Below are positions 9,424-18,903 of a DNA stretch of 64,000 nt, piece after piece; the stretch's first letter is position 1, and each line of letters begins with the position of its first letter. This stretch comes from Candidatus Binataceae bacterium (GTDB lineage: Bacteria; Desulfobacterota; Binatia; Binatales; Binataceae): the NCBI GenBank assembly GCA_036495685.1, contig DASXMJ010000129.1, positions 1 through 64,000 of the forward strand. The letters run 5' to 3'. Under the pieces are notes generated by a model. The model did not search any database. It was not told the origin of the DNA and saw only the letters and a list, made by a program, of their open reading frames with translations. A program made the translations under genes and the position numbers.

Positions 9424-10620
9424 CTACAGGCTATGCCCAAAATCCGCGCCCAGCGCGTACTCGTCCGCCGGATGAATCAGCTCGCCGCTCACCAGCCGCT
9501 CGAACGAAAAGGAGGACAGATCGATCACGGCGCTCTTGGCACGGAGGATCAATTCAGCCATCGCTGCCCCTACCGCCGGTGAGGTCTTGAAACCAGTGCC
9601 GCTGAAACCTGCGGCGACGAACAATCCGGTTACCCCCGGTACCTGGCCCAAGACCGCGCGCGAGTCGGGGCTCACGTCGTAGATCCCGGCGTGACCGCGC
9701 GCATAAGACGCCTCGGCGAGCCCGGGCAGGCGTTTGGCCAGTCGCTGGCGGGCCAGTTCGATAAAGCTCAAGTCGTTGGTTTCGCGAAAAGTATCCGGAC
9801 TCGCTTCTTCCTCCGGATTGAGCGCCCCAAGACCGACCAGAGTTAGATCGGTGCCGTGGGGCCGCAAATAACTGCCCGTGATGGTGTCTATACAGATGCC
9901 GTGCACGAGCGCCGGCGCTCTGCTAAAGAACGCGATCTGCGCGCGCTCCGGTTTGATCCCGATCCGGGTCCCGAACGGCAACAGCAGGTCATCAGTCCAG
10001 GGTCCCACCGCTAGGCAGACGAAATCCGCCTCGTGGGTCTTCCCGGATGCGTCGGTTGCGCCGACGCATCGTCCGCCCACATGGGCGAGCGCCGAGATAG
10101 GCATGTTCAGGTTGAAGTTGGCGCCACTCGCTCGCGCGGCTGCCGCGAAGGACTCCGTGGTGGCGACCGGATCCGCATAGCCGCTGCGCGGCTCATAGGC
10201 CGCCAGCCCCACGTCATCGACAAAAGCTGCAGGCTCGAGTCGTTTAAGTTCGCCGCGCTCGATTACTTCAGTCTCCACCCCGATCGACTTGAGCATCGCG
10301 ACGTTGCGCCTGAGCTTGTCGGCATTTTTTTCGGCGACGATCAACGAGAAACCGGTGCGCACGAACCCACAACTTCCGCCCACCACATCTCCCCAGTTCT
10401 CGAAGTACCCTAGGCTCTTCCACGCTAACTCGGCTTCTGGCTTGAAGGTGTAATGCATCCTCACCAACGCGCCCGACCGCGCCGACATGCCCGCGCCGAT
10501 TGCGCCCTTGTCGAAAACGCTCACCCGGGCCCCCGTTCGAGCCAGATGAAAAGCGATACTGCAGCCGACCACGCCGGCGCCAACCACTACGACATTTGCT
10601 GCGGATAGTTCTTCAGGCAT
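9424..10620 (-). CDS. FAD-dependent amine/amino-acid oxidoreductase (DAO family)
   Basis: 398 residues. The N-terminal Rossmann motif VVVGAGVVGCSIAFHLARTG (about residues 11-30) is followed by an acidic ribose-binding residue in VSVFDKG. GAIGAGMSARSGALVRMHY is the FAD pyrophosphate/substrate region, and the C-terminal HAGIYDVSPDSRAVLGQVPG and GLFVAAGFSGTGFKTSPAVG are typical of the sarcosine oxidase beta / D-amino acid dehydrogenase group. It oxidises an N-methyl or amino compound; the exact substrate is not clear. It diverges from the cysteine desulfurase gene with 85 bp between. Confidence 0.85.
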   Translation of the reverse strand: MPEELSAANVVVVGAGVVGCSIAFHLARTGARVSVFDKGAIGAGMSARSGALVRMHYTFKPEAELAWKSLGYFENWGDVVGGSCGFVRTGFSLIVAEKNADKLRRNVAMLKSIGVETEVIERGELKRLEPAAFVDDVGLAAYEPRSGYADPVATTESFAAAARASGANFNLNMPISALAHVGGRCVGATDASGKTHEADFVCLAVGPWTDDLLLPFGTRIGIKPERAQIAFFSRAPALVHGICIDTITGSYLRPHGTDLTLVGLGALNPEEEASPDTFRETNDLSFIELARQRLAKRLPGLAEASYARGHAGIYDVSPDSRAVLGQVPGVTGLFVAAGFSGTGFKTSPAVGAAMAELILRAKSAVIDLSSFSFERLVSGELIHPADEYALGADFGHSL

Positions 10621-10705
10621 CGCTTTAAGTTTCGCCCGGGACGGCTTTTTCGGGAGGGCGCGGTGCGCTAGGTTATAGCCTTCGCCGAGAAGTTTTCAGA
10701 CTCAC

Positions 10706-11872
10706 ATGCGCATTTATCTTGATCATAACTCGGGTTCGACCCTGAGACCCGAAGCGATCGCCGCCCTCAATGCGCTGCTCTTGGAGGGTGAAGGTAACCC
10801 CGCCGCGGTTCATCGCGCCGGGCAGCGCGCCCGCCGCGCATTGGAACAAGCGCGCAGCGAGGTCGCGGATTTGGTGGCGGCGAGCCCATCGGAGATTATC
10901 TTCACAAGCGGCGGTACCGAATCAAACAATTTCGCCATTGCGGGTGCGCTGGGGACGCTCAGCAAGCGGCGCAAGGTGATTACCTCTGCGATCGAACACT
11001 CTTCCATTCTCGCGCCCTTGCTGAATCTCGATGATCGCGGCTTTGAGGTAGTGCGAATTGCGCCCGATCGTGAGGGACGGATTTCGCCCGAAGCTGTCGT
11101 TGCGGCGATCGACGAGACCACCGCACTGATTACCCTGGGACTTGTCAACGGCGAAGTCGGTACGATTCAGCACCTTGGCGAAATCGCGCGACGCGCGGCC
11201 AGCGCGGGCGCGATCTTCCATCTCGATGCAGCCCAGGCCGCGGGCCGGATTCCACTCGAGGTCGATGAGCTCGGCTGCGATCTGATGACTCTCAGCGCAC
11301 ACAAGCTTGGCGCTCCCGCAGGGAGCGGGGCGCTATTCATCCGGGACGATTGTCAGATCGCACCGATGATGCTGGGCGGTCCCCAGGAAGATGGTCGACG
11401 CGCGGGAACTCCGAATCTGCTGGGTGCCGTGGCGTTTGGCGCCGCAGCCCAGGCCGCGCTTCGCACGCTTGCTGTGGAGACCGCACGGCTCGGCGCGCTG
11501 ACCGCCAGCCTCTCTTCGCTTCTCGCCGCGCAGATTCCCGGACTCGTGTGCAACGGACCGCTCACCGATCGCATTCCCAACACTCTGAACCTCACCTTTC
11601 CCGGGGTCCTGGGCGAGAGCATGCTCATCGCGCTGGACCTCGAAGGAGTCCAAGTCTCGATGGGCTCGGCGTGTGCCGCAGGCGCCGTCGAACCATCCCA
11701 CGTGCTGCTCGCGATGGGTCGGAGCGCCGGCGAAGCGCGCAGCTCGCTGCGCCTCAGCCTCGGCTGGAACACAACCGCGCATGAGGTCACGCGCGCGGCC
11801 GGAATCATCATCCGTGTCTGGCATCGCGTTTCCGAGTCCGAACCGGTTACGGCGCGCGAGGCGCTCGCATGA
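10706..11872 (+). CDS. cysteine desulfurase (NifS/IscS family)
   Basis: 388 residues, class V aminotransferase fold. The start MRIYLDHNSGSTLRPEA carries the D-x-N-S/A-T motif; TSGGTESNNFAIAGAL is the PLP phosphate loop; HLDAAQAAGRIPLEV and LSAHKLGAPAGSGALFIR contain the PLP aspartate and lysine; SMGSACAAGAVEPSHVL has the active-site cysteine in the short loop of the group I (IscS/NifS) type. It transfers sulfur from cysteine as a persulfide. It overlaps mnmA by 4 bp (ATGA), which argues that its main job here is feeding sulfur to MnmA for tRNA 2-thiouridine, though Fe-S assembly cannot be excluded. Confidence 0.92.
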   Translation: MRIYLDHNSGSTLRPEAIAALNALLLEGEGNPAAVHRAGQRARRALEQARSEVADLVAASPSEIIFTSGGTESNNFAIAGALGTLSKRRKVITSAIEHSSILAPLLNLDDRGFEVVRIAPDREGRISPEAVVAAIDETTALITLGLVNGEVGTIQHLGEIARRAASAGAIFHLDAAQAAGRIPLEVDELGCDLMTLSAHKLGAPAGSGALFIRDDCQIAPMMLGGPQEDGRRAGTPNLLGAVAFGAAAQAALRTLAVETARLGALTASLSSLLAAQIPGLVCNGPLTDRIPNTLNLTFPGVLGESMLIALDLEGVQVSMGSACAAGAVEPSHVLLAMGRSAGEARSSLRLSLGWNTTAHEVTRAAGIIIRVWHRVSESEPVTAREALA

Positions 11873-12957
11873 GCGCTCGGGTGCTGGTCGCGATGTCGGG
11901 TGGCGTCGACAGCTCGGTGGCTGCAGCGTTGCTGCGTGAAGCCGGCTATGAGGTCGTCGGTGTCGCGATGCGTCTTGCGCCGGAGCCGGCGCATTCCGCA
12001 CGCCGGCGCGCGAACTGCTGCTCACACGAGGATTTCGAGGATGCGCGGCGGGTCGCGGAACGTCTGAACTTTCCGTTCTATGTTGTCGACCTGCGCGAAG
12101 ATTTTGCCACGCGCGTGATCGGCAATTTCGTTTCGGAATATCTCGCCGGCCGGACGCCGAATCCCTGCGTGATGTGCAACCGGGAGATCAAGTTCGACCG
12201 GTTGTGGCAGCGGGCGCGTGCTCTTGGCGCCGATTTTGTAGCGACCGGCCACTACGCGCAGACTGCGCGTGACCTCGCCGGACGGTTTCATCTTCTGCGC
12301 GCCCGCGACAACGCCAAGGATCAGTCGTATTTCCTTTTTTCGCTGACCCAGACCGAACTCGCACGGACCCTGTTTCCGCTCGGTGCGATAACCAAGGCCG
12401 AGGTGCGCGCGCGGGCCCGCCAGCTGGGGCTCGCCAACGCGGACAAGCCCGAGAGCCAGGAGATTTGTTTCGTTCCGGATGGCGACTACGCGGGGTTGGT
12501 CGAACGTGCCACCAGCCGCGATCGCATCCGCCCGGGCCGAATCGTCGACCGCGCCGGTACCGCGCTCGGTGCGCATCGCGGGGTGCATCATTTTACGATC
12601 GGCCAGCGCCGCGGCCTCGGCTTTTCCTCGAGCGAGCCGATGTACGTGCGCGAGATCCACGGCGACACCGGCACCGTGGTAGTCGGGCGGCGCGAAGAGT
12701 TGAATTGCGCGGGGTTGCTGGCCCGAGACGTAAGCCTGGTGGATGCGTCCCACACCGCGGGTCGCGTTGAAGTCGAGGTGAAGACTCGCTATCGCCAGAA
12801 TTCGGTCCCCGCGGTGCTTGCGCTGGGCGCAGAGCGTCGGGCGGAGGTGCGGTTTCTGGCGGGCGGTCCTGCCGTAACCCCCGGCCAGGCTTGCGTGTTT
12901 TATCGCGGCGAGGAAGTGCTGGGCGGCGGATTCATCGAGCGGGCCTTGGAGGCGTGA
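11869..12957 (+). CDS. mnmA: tRNA-specific 2-thiouridylase
   Basis: 362 residues. PP-loop MSGGVDSSVAAALLREAGY near residue 9; the two catalytic cysteines are in GRTPNPCVMCNREIKF and ESQEICFVPDGDY; the GHYAQ and KDQSYFLFSL segments are characteristic. It adenylates U34 of Lys, Glu and Gln tRNAs and replaces O2 with sulfur delivered from a desulfurase. Start overlap with the desulfurase stop and a 4-nt gap to mtaB show a tight tRNA-thiolation operon. Confidence 0.95.
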   Translation: MSARVLVAMSGGVDSSVAAALLREAGYEVVGVAMRLAPEPAHSARRRANCCSHEDFEDARRVAERLNFPFYVVDLREDFATRVIGNFVSEYLAGRTPNPCVMCNREIKFDRLWQRARALGADFVATGHYAQTARDLAGRFHLLRARDNAKDQSYFLFSLTQTELARTLFPLGAITKAEVRARARQLGLANADKPESQEICFVPDGDYAGLVERATSRDRIRPGRIVDRAGTALGAHRGVHHFTIGQRRGLGFSSSEPMYVREIHGDTGTVVVGRREELNCAGLLARDVSLVDASHTAGRVEVEVKTRYRQNSVPAVLALGAERRAEVRFLAGGPAVTPGQACVFYRGEEVLGGGFIERALEA

Positions 12958-12961
12958 CGGT

Positions 12962-14296
12962 ATGCGCTTCGCACTCGCCACCCTGGGCTGCAAGGTCAAT
13001 CACTACGACTCCGCGATTATCGAGTCGCGCCTCGCCGCGCGCGGATTGGAACGCGGTGATTTCGGCGAAGCCGTCGACGTCTACGTCATCAACACCTGCA
13101 CCGTGACCGATCGCGCCGACTCGGAATGTCTCAAGCTGGCGCGACGGGCCAAGCGCCGCAACCCCAAGGCCAAGGTAGTGATGACCGGATGCTTTGCGCA
13201 GGCGAATCCTCACGCGCTCGCCGGCCGGCGCGAAGTCGATGCGGTGGTCGGTCTGGGGCGACTGGACGATCTCGAACGTGCGGTGATTGCGGAGACCGGT
13301 GCGCGCGTGATGGTCACCAACTTGCGCAAGGCGCGCGCTCCTATCGAAGTCGGCGCGGTCGCGCTCTCCGGGCAAACCCGTGCCTTCTTGAAGCTGCAGG
13401 AAGGATGTGATCAGTTCTGCAGCTTCTGTATCATACCGATCTCGCGCGGCACCTCCCGCAGCGTCGAACCGCGCCGGGTAGTCGCCGCCATCGACGAGCT
13501 CGCCGCGCGTGGCTTCAAGGAGGTCACCCTCTCGGGGGTGCATCTCGGCGGCTACGGCAAGGACTTGGTGCCGCGGGTCAGTCTGGCCGAACTGCTCGAG
13601 ATGCTGGCCGAGCGATCTCCCATCGGTCGGCTTCGCATCAGCTCGCTGGATCCCGAAGAGCTGAGTGACGAAATTATCGAGCTCGTCGCGCGCAATCGTA
13701 AATTCTGCCCGCATTTTCACTTGCCGCTGCAATCCGCGGCGGATCCGATCCTCACCGCGATGCGTCGGCGTTACGATCGCAACTACTATCGTGAGCGGGT
13801 GGAGCGGGTGCTCGCCGCGCTGCCGGATGCCGCCATCGGAACCGACCTGATCGCCGGGTTCCCGGGCGAAAGCGCGCGCCATTTCGACGCAGGCTGCGAG
13901 TTCGTCGAATCGCTCCCGCTCGCCTATCTCCACGTGTTCCCGTACTCGGTGCGGGCCAATACCTCGGCAGCGAAGCTGGCGGAGCACGTCCCCCCTGCCG
14001 AGATCAAACGCCGGGCCGCGGTGCTGCGCCGGCTGGGCGACGCAAAGCGGGCACGGTTCGCGGCGCGCTTTTGCGGGACCAGACTTAATGTGTTACTTGA
14101 AGAGCGAACCGGGAGCGGGATGCTCTCCGGTTACAGCCGCAACTACGTGCGGGTCTTGACCACGGGCCCCGACGACCTGACAAATCACGAAGTCGAGGTA
14201 CAGGCATCGCTTGTCGAAGGCGCTCAATTGGTTGGCCAGATTGTTCGGGCGGAGCGACGCGCGAACCCCCGGACCGACGCTCAAGGCCCCGCCTGA
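12962..14296 (+). CDS. mtaB: tRNA t6A37 methylthiotransferase
   Basis: 444 residues. UPF0004 N-terminal domain (LGCKVNHYDSAIIESRL with the first cluster Cys, NTCTVTDRAD, GCFAQANP), radical-SAM core with QEGCDQFCSFCIIP (CxxxCxxC near residue 145), then a C-terminal TRAM-like region. The LGCKVN opening and short TRAM place it in the MtaB/e-MtaB group rather than MiaB or RimO. It adds a methylthio group to t6A37 of ANN-decoding tRNAs. The last 86 nt overlap the start assigned to rnc. Confidence 0.92.
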   Translation: MRFALATLGCKVNHYDSAIIESRLAARGLERGDFGEAVDVYVINTCTVTDRADSECLKLARRAKRRNPKAKVVMTGCFAQANPHALAGRREVDAVVGLGRLDDLERAVIAETGARVMVTNLRKARAPIEVGAVALSGQTRAFLKLQEGCDQFCSFCIIPISRGTSRSVEPRRVVAAIDELAARGFKEVTLSGVHLGGYGKDLVPRVSLAELLEMLAERSPIGRLRISSLDPEELSDEIIELVARNRKFCPHFHLPLQSAADPILTAMRRRYDRNYYRERVERVLAALPDAAIGTDLIAGFPGESARHFDAGCEFVESLPLAYLHVFPYSVRANTSAAKLAEHVPPAEIKRRAAVLRRLGDAKRARFAARFCGTRLNVLLEERTGSGMLSGYSRNYVRVLTTGPDDLTNHEVEVQASLVEGAQLVGQIVRAERRANPRTDAQGPA

Positions 14297-14984
14297 GAGT
14301 GTCCGTTCGCGGCTTGAGCGCACGATTGGCTATTCGTTTTCCCAGCCGGACTTGCTGGAAGTTGCGTTGACGCACCCGAGCGCGGTCCTCGGCTCGGATG
14401 CGCACTACGAGCGCCTGGAATTCCTCGGTGACGCGGTCCTGGATCTCGCAATCGCCGACCTGCTGATGCGCCAGTTTCCGACCGCCAAGGAAGGTCCCCT
14501 CTCCAAGCTGCGCGCTTCCATCGTCAATGCGCGTACCTTGGCTCTCAAAGCGCAAGCCCTGGACATCGGAGACATGCTGCGCTTCGGTAAGGGGGAGGAA
14601 AAGAGTGGGGGACGCCACAAGGTTTCAATCCTGGCCGCCGCGTTCGAAGCGCTCATCGGCGCGATTTACACGGACGGCGGAATCGGACCGGCGCAACGGG
14701 TAGTGGAGTTTCTGTTCACCGGCGACATCGGCGGGCCCGCAGCAGAACGCGACTACAAAACCGAACTCCAGGAGCTCGCGTATCGTCGGTTTCGAACCCA
14801 ACCGATCTATGAGCTGGTGTCGGCCGAAGGCCCCGATCATGCCAAGCGCTTCACCACCCGCATCCGAATCGCCGGACGCGAATTCGGTAACGGCACCGGC
14901 GGGAGCAAAAAGCAGAGCGAGCAGGCCGCCGCGCGCGAGGCGCTTGATCAAATAGGGCAGGAGATTCGTGGCCGACGCGCTTGA
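14211..14984 (+). CDS. rnc: ribonuclease III
   Basis: Up to 257 residues from a TTG at 14211. The homologous part starts near 14302 (SRLERTIGYSFSQPDLLEVA), so the true start may be one of the TTG codons at 14211, 14232 or 14241; no ATG or GTG is available, and each option overlaps mtaB. The catalytic signature ERLEFLGDAVLDLAIADLL contains the metal-binding Glu/Asp, with the second acidic set in AAAFEALIGAIYTDGG. A dsRNA-binding domain follows (DYKTELQELAYRRF ... GTGGSKKQSEQAAAREAL). It cuts dsRNA in rRNA precursors and regulatory duplexes. It overlaps era by 17 nt. Confidence 0.9.
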   Translation: MSKALNWLARLFGRSDARTPGPTLKAPPESVRSRLERTIGYSFSQPDLLEVALTHPSAVLGSDAHYERLEFLGDAVLDLAIADLLMRQFPTAKEGPLSKLRASIVNARTLALKAQALDIGDMLRFGKGEEKSGGRHKVSILAAAFEALIGAIYTDGGIGPAQRVVEFLFTGDIGGPAAERDYKTELQELAYRRFRTQPIYELVSAEGPDHAKRFTTRIRIAGREFGNGTGGSKKQSEQAAAREALDQIGQEIRGRRA

Positions 14985-15864
14985 ACATCGCGCGGGATTT
15001 GTGGTTCTGGGGGGGCGTTCCAACGTCGGCAAATCCACGCTGCTGAACCGCCTGGTCGGCCAGAAGGTTGCGATCGTCACGCCGCGCCCGCAGACCACGC
15101 GCCGGCGCATTATCGGTATCCGCACCGATCCTGACGCGCAGCTGTTGCTCGTTGACACCCCGGGAATTCACGATTCGAGCAAGGAACTCAACCGCAGGAT
15201 GGTCGAGGTCGCCCGCCGCGCTCTGACCGAGGGGCAGGTGGTGCTGGGCGTTATCGCGGCAGGCGAATCGATCGATCCCGCGGACCGTGCGGTGCTTCAG
15301 CAGCTGGCCACGCTGAAGGCTCGGCTGATCATCGTGATCAATAAGCTCGATCTGCTGCCCCGGCCCCACTTGCTGCCGCTTATCGAAGAGCTGCACGGTG
15401 ATTTTCCCAACGCTGAGATTGTCCCGGTGAGCGCGCTTCGGGGCGATAATGTCGAGGAACTGATTGGGACCGTCAAGCAAATGCTTCCGGTCGGTCCGGC
15501 GCTGATGCCCGAGGACCAATATACCGATCAGAGCGAACGAATGATCGCGGAGGAGTTGGTGCGCGAGAAGATCTTTCTCGCGATGCGCCAGGAAATTCCA
15601 TTTTCCACGGCGGTGCGGGTGGAGAAATTCGACGACCAGCCCGAGCGCAGGTTGAAGAGCATATCGGTGCTGGTTATCGTTGAACGCGATTCGCACAAGG
15701 CCATGCTGATTGGCGCCCGCGGTCGCACCCTGAAACAAATCGGAACTGCGGCGCGACTCGAGCTGGAGAATATCTTCGCGACCCGGGTTTTCCTCACGAT
15801 GGTGGTCAAGGTCGAACCCGGCTGGACTCGGGATCCGCGGCGAGTCGCAGAGTACGGCACATGA
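14968..15864 (+). CDS. era: GTPase Era
   Basis: 298 residues from GTG. G1 GGRSNVGKSTLLNRLVG, the G2 region TPRPQTTRRRI, G3 DTPGIHDSS and G4 NKLDLL are all visible; the C-terminal KH domain contains MLIGARGRTLKQIGTAAR, the RNA-binding G-x-x-G loop. It binds the 3' end of 16S rRNA during 30S assembly. It overlaps rnc upstream by 17 nt and der downstream by 4 nt, the classic rnc-era arrangement. Confidence 0.95.
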   Translation: MADALEHRAGFVVLGGRSNVGKSTLLNRLVGQKVAIVTPRPQTTRRRIIGIRTDPDAQLLLVDTPGIHDSSKELNRRMVEVARRALTEGQVVLGVIAAGESIDPADRAVLQQLATLKARLIIVINKLDLLPRPHLLPLIEELHGDFPNAEIVPVSALRGDNVEELIGTVKQMLPVGPALMPEDQYTDQSERMIAEELVREKIFLAMRQEIPFSTAVRVEKFDDQPERRLKSISVLVIVERDSHKAMLIGARGRTLKQIGTAARLELENIFATRVFLTMVVKVEPGWTRDPRRVAEYGT

Positions 15865-17300
15865 GTCGTCCCCGCCCAGCCAGGTCCGCGGACCGGGAAC
15901 CGCGCGCCGCACGGGCGTTGGCCGCCGGCTTGCCAACCGTGGTGTTGGTGGGACGCGCAAACGCCGGGAAGTCCTCGCTCTTCAACCGCGTCGTCAAGGG
16001 TGCACGGGCCATTACCAGCCCGATTCCCGGCACCACCCGCGATCTCAATTTCGCTCGTGCTTCGCATGCGGGCCGCGAATTCGCAGTGATCGATAGCGGT
16101 GGTCTCGAACTCGGCGGGCGCCAGCAGATGTCCGAGCGGGTCGTGGCCGAGGCGCTCGCGGCGGTGGGCGCTGCCGACGTCGTGGTCTTCGTATTCGATG
16201 GTCGCTTGGGCCTAAGTGAATCCGACAAAGAAGCGTTCACCCTGGTCCGCGAAACCGGGTGTCCGCTCGTCACCATCGTCAACAAGATCGATTCCAGCGG
16301 ACAGGAGAGCAGGCTCGGCGAATTTTACGCAAGCGGCGCACCACGCCTCATCCCGCTCTCCGCCACACATGGGTTGGGCGTCGAAACGCTCCTCGACGAG
16401 ATCGTCATGCGGCTCCCGACCGCCGCGACCGCACCGGCGTTGCTGCCCGATTTGAAACTCGCGCTGATCGGACGCCCGAACGTCGGAAAGTCGTCGCTGC
16501 TCAACCGGCTCTCCGGTTTCGAGCGCGCCTTGGTTGACTCAGCTCCCGGGACCACGCGCGACCCGGTCGATGTGCGCCTTACCGCGCATGGTCGCGAGGT
16601 GCTGTTGATTGATACGGCCGGTATTCGCCGACCCACCCGCGTCGAGGGTGACTTAGAGCGCTACTCGGTGGGGCGTGCGATCGAGACCATTCGCCGCGCC
16701 GACGTTGTCCTACTGGTTGTTGATGCGAGCGAAGGAATCACCGATCAGGACGCGCGCCTGGCGCGCCTGGTCGACAGCAGCGATCGCGCGATGGTCATCG
16801 TGTGCAACAAGTGGGATGCGGCGGCGAGGCAGGAGCGCACCATTCCGGGGTATGTCCGTGCGGCACACGCGCGGTTTCCCTTTCTGACCTTCGCGACCAT
16901 GGTGTTTACCTCGGCGGTGACCGGTGACGGAGTGGGCGAAATCGTGCCCGCGGCAACCAAAGCGGGAGATTCGTGGCGCGCGGCGTTTCAAACTGCCTTG
17001 CTGAACCGAATTCTGGCCGAGTCGGTCGCCGCGATGGATCCGCCGCTGGTCGCGGGCCGTCGCCTCAACCTGATGTACGTGACGCAGACCGCCAGCGCAC
17101 CGCCCCGCTTGCGCTTCTTCTCCAACCTGGCGCGCGATATTCCTGCGCATTACGTGCGCTTCCTGGAGACGCGCTATCGCAACGCCCTTAAGCTCGTCGG
17201 TACGCCTTTGCGCCTGGAGTTCCACAAGACCGGGCGAACTTTCGTGGGGCCGCGCGGCGCGACCAGCCGCACGCCGCAAGCGCGCGCGCGGCGACGATGA
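15861..17300 (+). CDS. der: GTPase Der (EngA), 50S assembly
   Basis: 479 residues with two consecutive G domains: [15 protein letters not shown] (about residue 31) and [15 protein letters not shown] (about 210), each followed by its DxxG (DSGGLE, DTAGIR) and NKxD (NKIDSS, NKWDAA) motifs. A C-terminal KH-like domain follows ([24 protein letters not shown]). The extra about 25 residues at the N-terminus before the first G domain are Arg/Pro/Ala rich, and the tail is basic. It acts in 50S ribosomal subunit maturation. The start ATG overlaps the era stop. Confidence 0.95.
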   Translation: MSRPRPARSADREPRAARALAAGLPTVVLVGRANAGKSSLFNRVVKGARAITSPIPGTTRDLNFARASHAGREFAVIDSGGLELGGRQQMSERVVAEALAAVGAADVVVFVFDGRLGLSESDKEAFTLVRETGCPLVTIVNKIDSSGQESRLGEFYASGAPRLIPLSATHGLGVETLLDEIVMRLPTAATAPALLPDLKLALIGRPNVGKSSLLNRLSGFERALVDSAPGTTRDPVDVRLTAHGREVLLIDTAGIRRPTRVEGDLERYSVGRAIETIRRADVVLLVVDASEGITDQDARLARLVDSSDRAMVIVCNKWDAAARQERTIPGYVRAAHARFPFLTFATMVFTSAVTGDGVGEIVPAATKAGDSWRAAFQTALLNRILAESVAAMDPPLVAGRRLNLMYVTQTASAPPRLRFFSNLARDIPAHYVRFLETRYRNALKLVGTPLRLEFHKTGRTFVGPRGATSRTPQARARRR

Positions 17301-17370
17301 TTGTGGAAACTCTCCGGGCGTCGGATTTCGTACGCACGAAACCCTCCGCTATATTAAATCCTCAAGGGAA

Positions 17371-18900
17371 ATGATCCTGATTCTTGATTTCGGCAGCCAG
17401 TACACGCAGCTCATCGCGCGGCGTGTACGCGAGGCCCACGTGTATTGCGAAATTCACCCGTTCAATTTCGCAGTCGAGAGGATCCGCGCGCTTAAGCCGC
17501 TCGGAATCATCCTTTCCGGGGGCCCGTCCAGCACCTATGACGAGGACGCGCCGGACATTTCCGACGAGGTGCTGCGGCTCGGGTGCCCGGTGCTCGGCAT
17601 CTGCTATGGCCTTTACATCATCGCGCAGCACCTCGGCGCCAAGAGCGTCAGCTCGCGAGCGCGCGAGTATGGTCCTGCGACGCTGACAATCGATGAGCCC
17701 GACCTGCTGTTCGAGGGTCTGGCCGGGAAAGAGCATCGGGTTTGGATGAGTCACGGCGATCGCGTCGAGGCGCTGCCAGATTCGTTGCAGCCCATCGCTC
17801 ACAGCGGCCATTCGCCGTTTGCCGCATTCCGCACCCGTGACGGCCGCATGCGGGCGATTCAGTTTCATCCCGAAGTTGTTCACACGCCATGCGGAGCGCA
17901 GGTGTTGCGCAATTTCGTGTTCAAGATTTGCGGCGAAGCAGGCGACTGGACGATGGCGAATTTCGTCCAAACCAAGGCCGCCCAGATCCGCGCGCAGGTC
18001 GGTGCCACCGATCGAGTGCTGATGGCGCTCTCCGGCGGGGTCGATTCCGCAGTGGCGGCGGCTCTCATATATCGCGCCGTCGGCGCCCGCCTCAAATGTG
18101 TTTTTGTTGATACCGGGTTGTCGCGCGCCGGCGAGCGCGAGCGCATGGAACGGATCTTTGCGCGTCAGCGCGGAGTGGACCTCAAGGTTATTGACGCTTC
18201 CGCTCTCTTTCTGGAGCGACTCGCCGGGGTGCTCGACCCCGAGACCAAGCGCAAGATTATCGGCGCCGCCTTTATCGATGTTTTCGAGTCCGAAGAAGTA
18301 GTCGGCGGTGCGCGATTCCTGGGGCAGGGCACGCTCTATCCCGACGTCATCGAATCGGTCTCGTTTAAGGGGCCGTCCGCGGTCATTAAGAGCCATCACA
18401 ATGTTGGCGGTTTGCCGGAGCGGATGAAGCTGGAACTCATCGAGCCGCTGCGCCTGCTCTTCAAGGACGAAGTTCGTGCGCTCGGACGCGAGCTGGGGTT
18501 GCCGTCCGAAGTCGTCGACCGCGAACCGTTCCCCGGCCCCGGTCTCGCTGTGCGCATCGTCGGCGAGGTGACTCGGGAGCGGCTCGATCTCTTGCGCCGC
18601 GCCGATGCGATCGTCATGGAAGAAATCTCGCGCGATGGCTTCGGTCCCAAGCTGTGGCAGGCATTCGCGGTACTGCTGCCCCTCAAGAGCGTGGGTGTGA
18701 TGGGAGATGGGCGCAGCTACGAAAGCACCATCGCAATCCGCGCGGTCGAATCCCAGGATGGCATGACGGCCGATTGGGCGCGGCTCCCTCCCGCCTTGCT
18801 GGCCCGCCTTTCCTCGCGGATTACCAACGAAACCAAGGGTGTCAATCGGGTCGTGTACGACATCACGTCCAAGCCACCTGCCACGATAGAATGGGAGTAG
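17371..18900 (+). CDS. guaA: GMP synthase (glutamine-hydrolysing)
   Basis: 509 residues. The GATase domain has the nucleophile Cys78 in VLGICYGLY and the triad His-x-Glu in QFHPEVVHT. The ATP pyrophosphatase domain has the PP loop [14 protein letters not shown] near residue 215; the C-terminal dimerisation domain has [17 protein letters not shown] and [10 protein letters not shown]. Converts XMP to GMP. A TATATT box at about 17350 lies close to the start, and AAGGGA precedes the ATG. It is followed 3 nt later by gltX. Confidence 0.96.
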   Translation: MILILDFGSQYTQLIARRVREAHVYCEIHPFNFAVERIRALKPLGIILSGGPSSTYDEDAPDISDEVLRLGCPVLGICYGLYIIAQHLGAKSVSSRAREYGPATLTIDEPDLLFEGLAGKEHRVWMSHGDRVEALPDSLQPIAHSGHSPFAAFRTRDGRMRAIQFHPEVVHTPCGAQVLRNFVFKICGEAGDWTMANFVQTKAAQIRAQVGATDRVLMALSGGVDSAVAAALIYRAVGARLKCVFVDTGLSRAGERERMERIFARQRGVDLKVIDASALFLERLAGVLDPETKRKIIGAAFIDVFESEEVVGGARFLGQGTLYPDVIESVSFKGPSAVIKSHHNVGGLPERMKLELIEPLRLLFKDEVRALGRELGLPSEVVDREPFPGPGLAVRIVGEVTRERLDLLRRADAIVMEEISRDGFGPKLWQAFAVLLPLKSVGVMGDGRSYESTIAIRAVESQDGMTADWARLPPALLARLSSRITNETKGVNRVVYDITSKPPATIEWE

Positions 18901-18903
18901 CTA

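Noticed and set aside
17362-18399. 345-codon open frame antisense to guaA
   Set aside because: Shadow of a GC-rich coding gene; no domain, and guaA is complete on the other strand.
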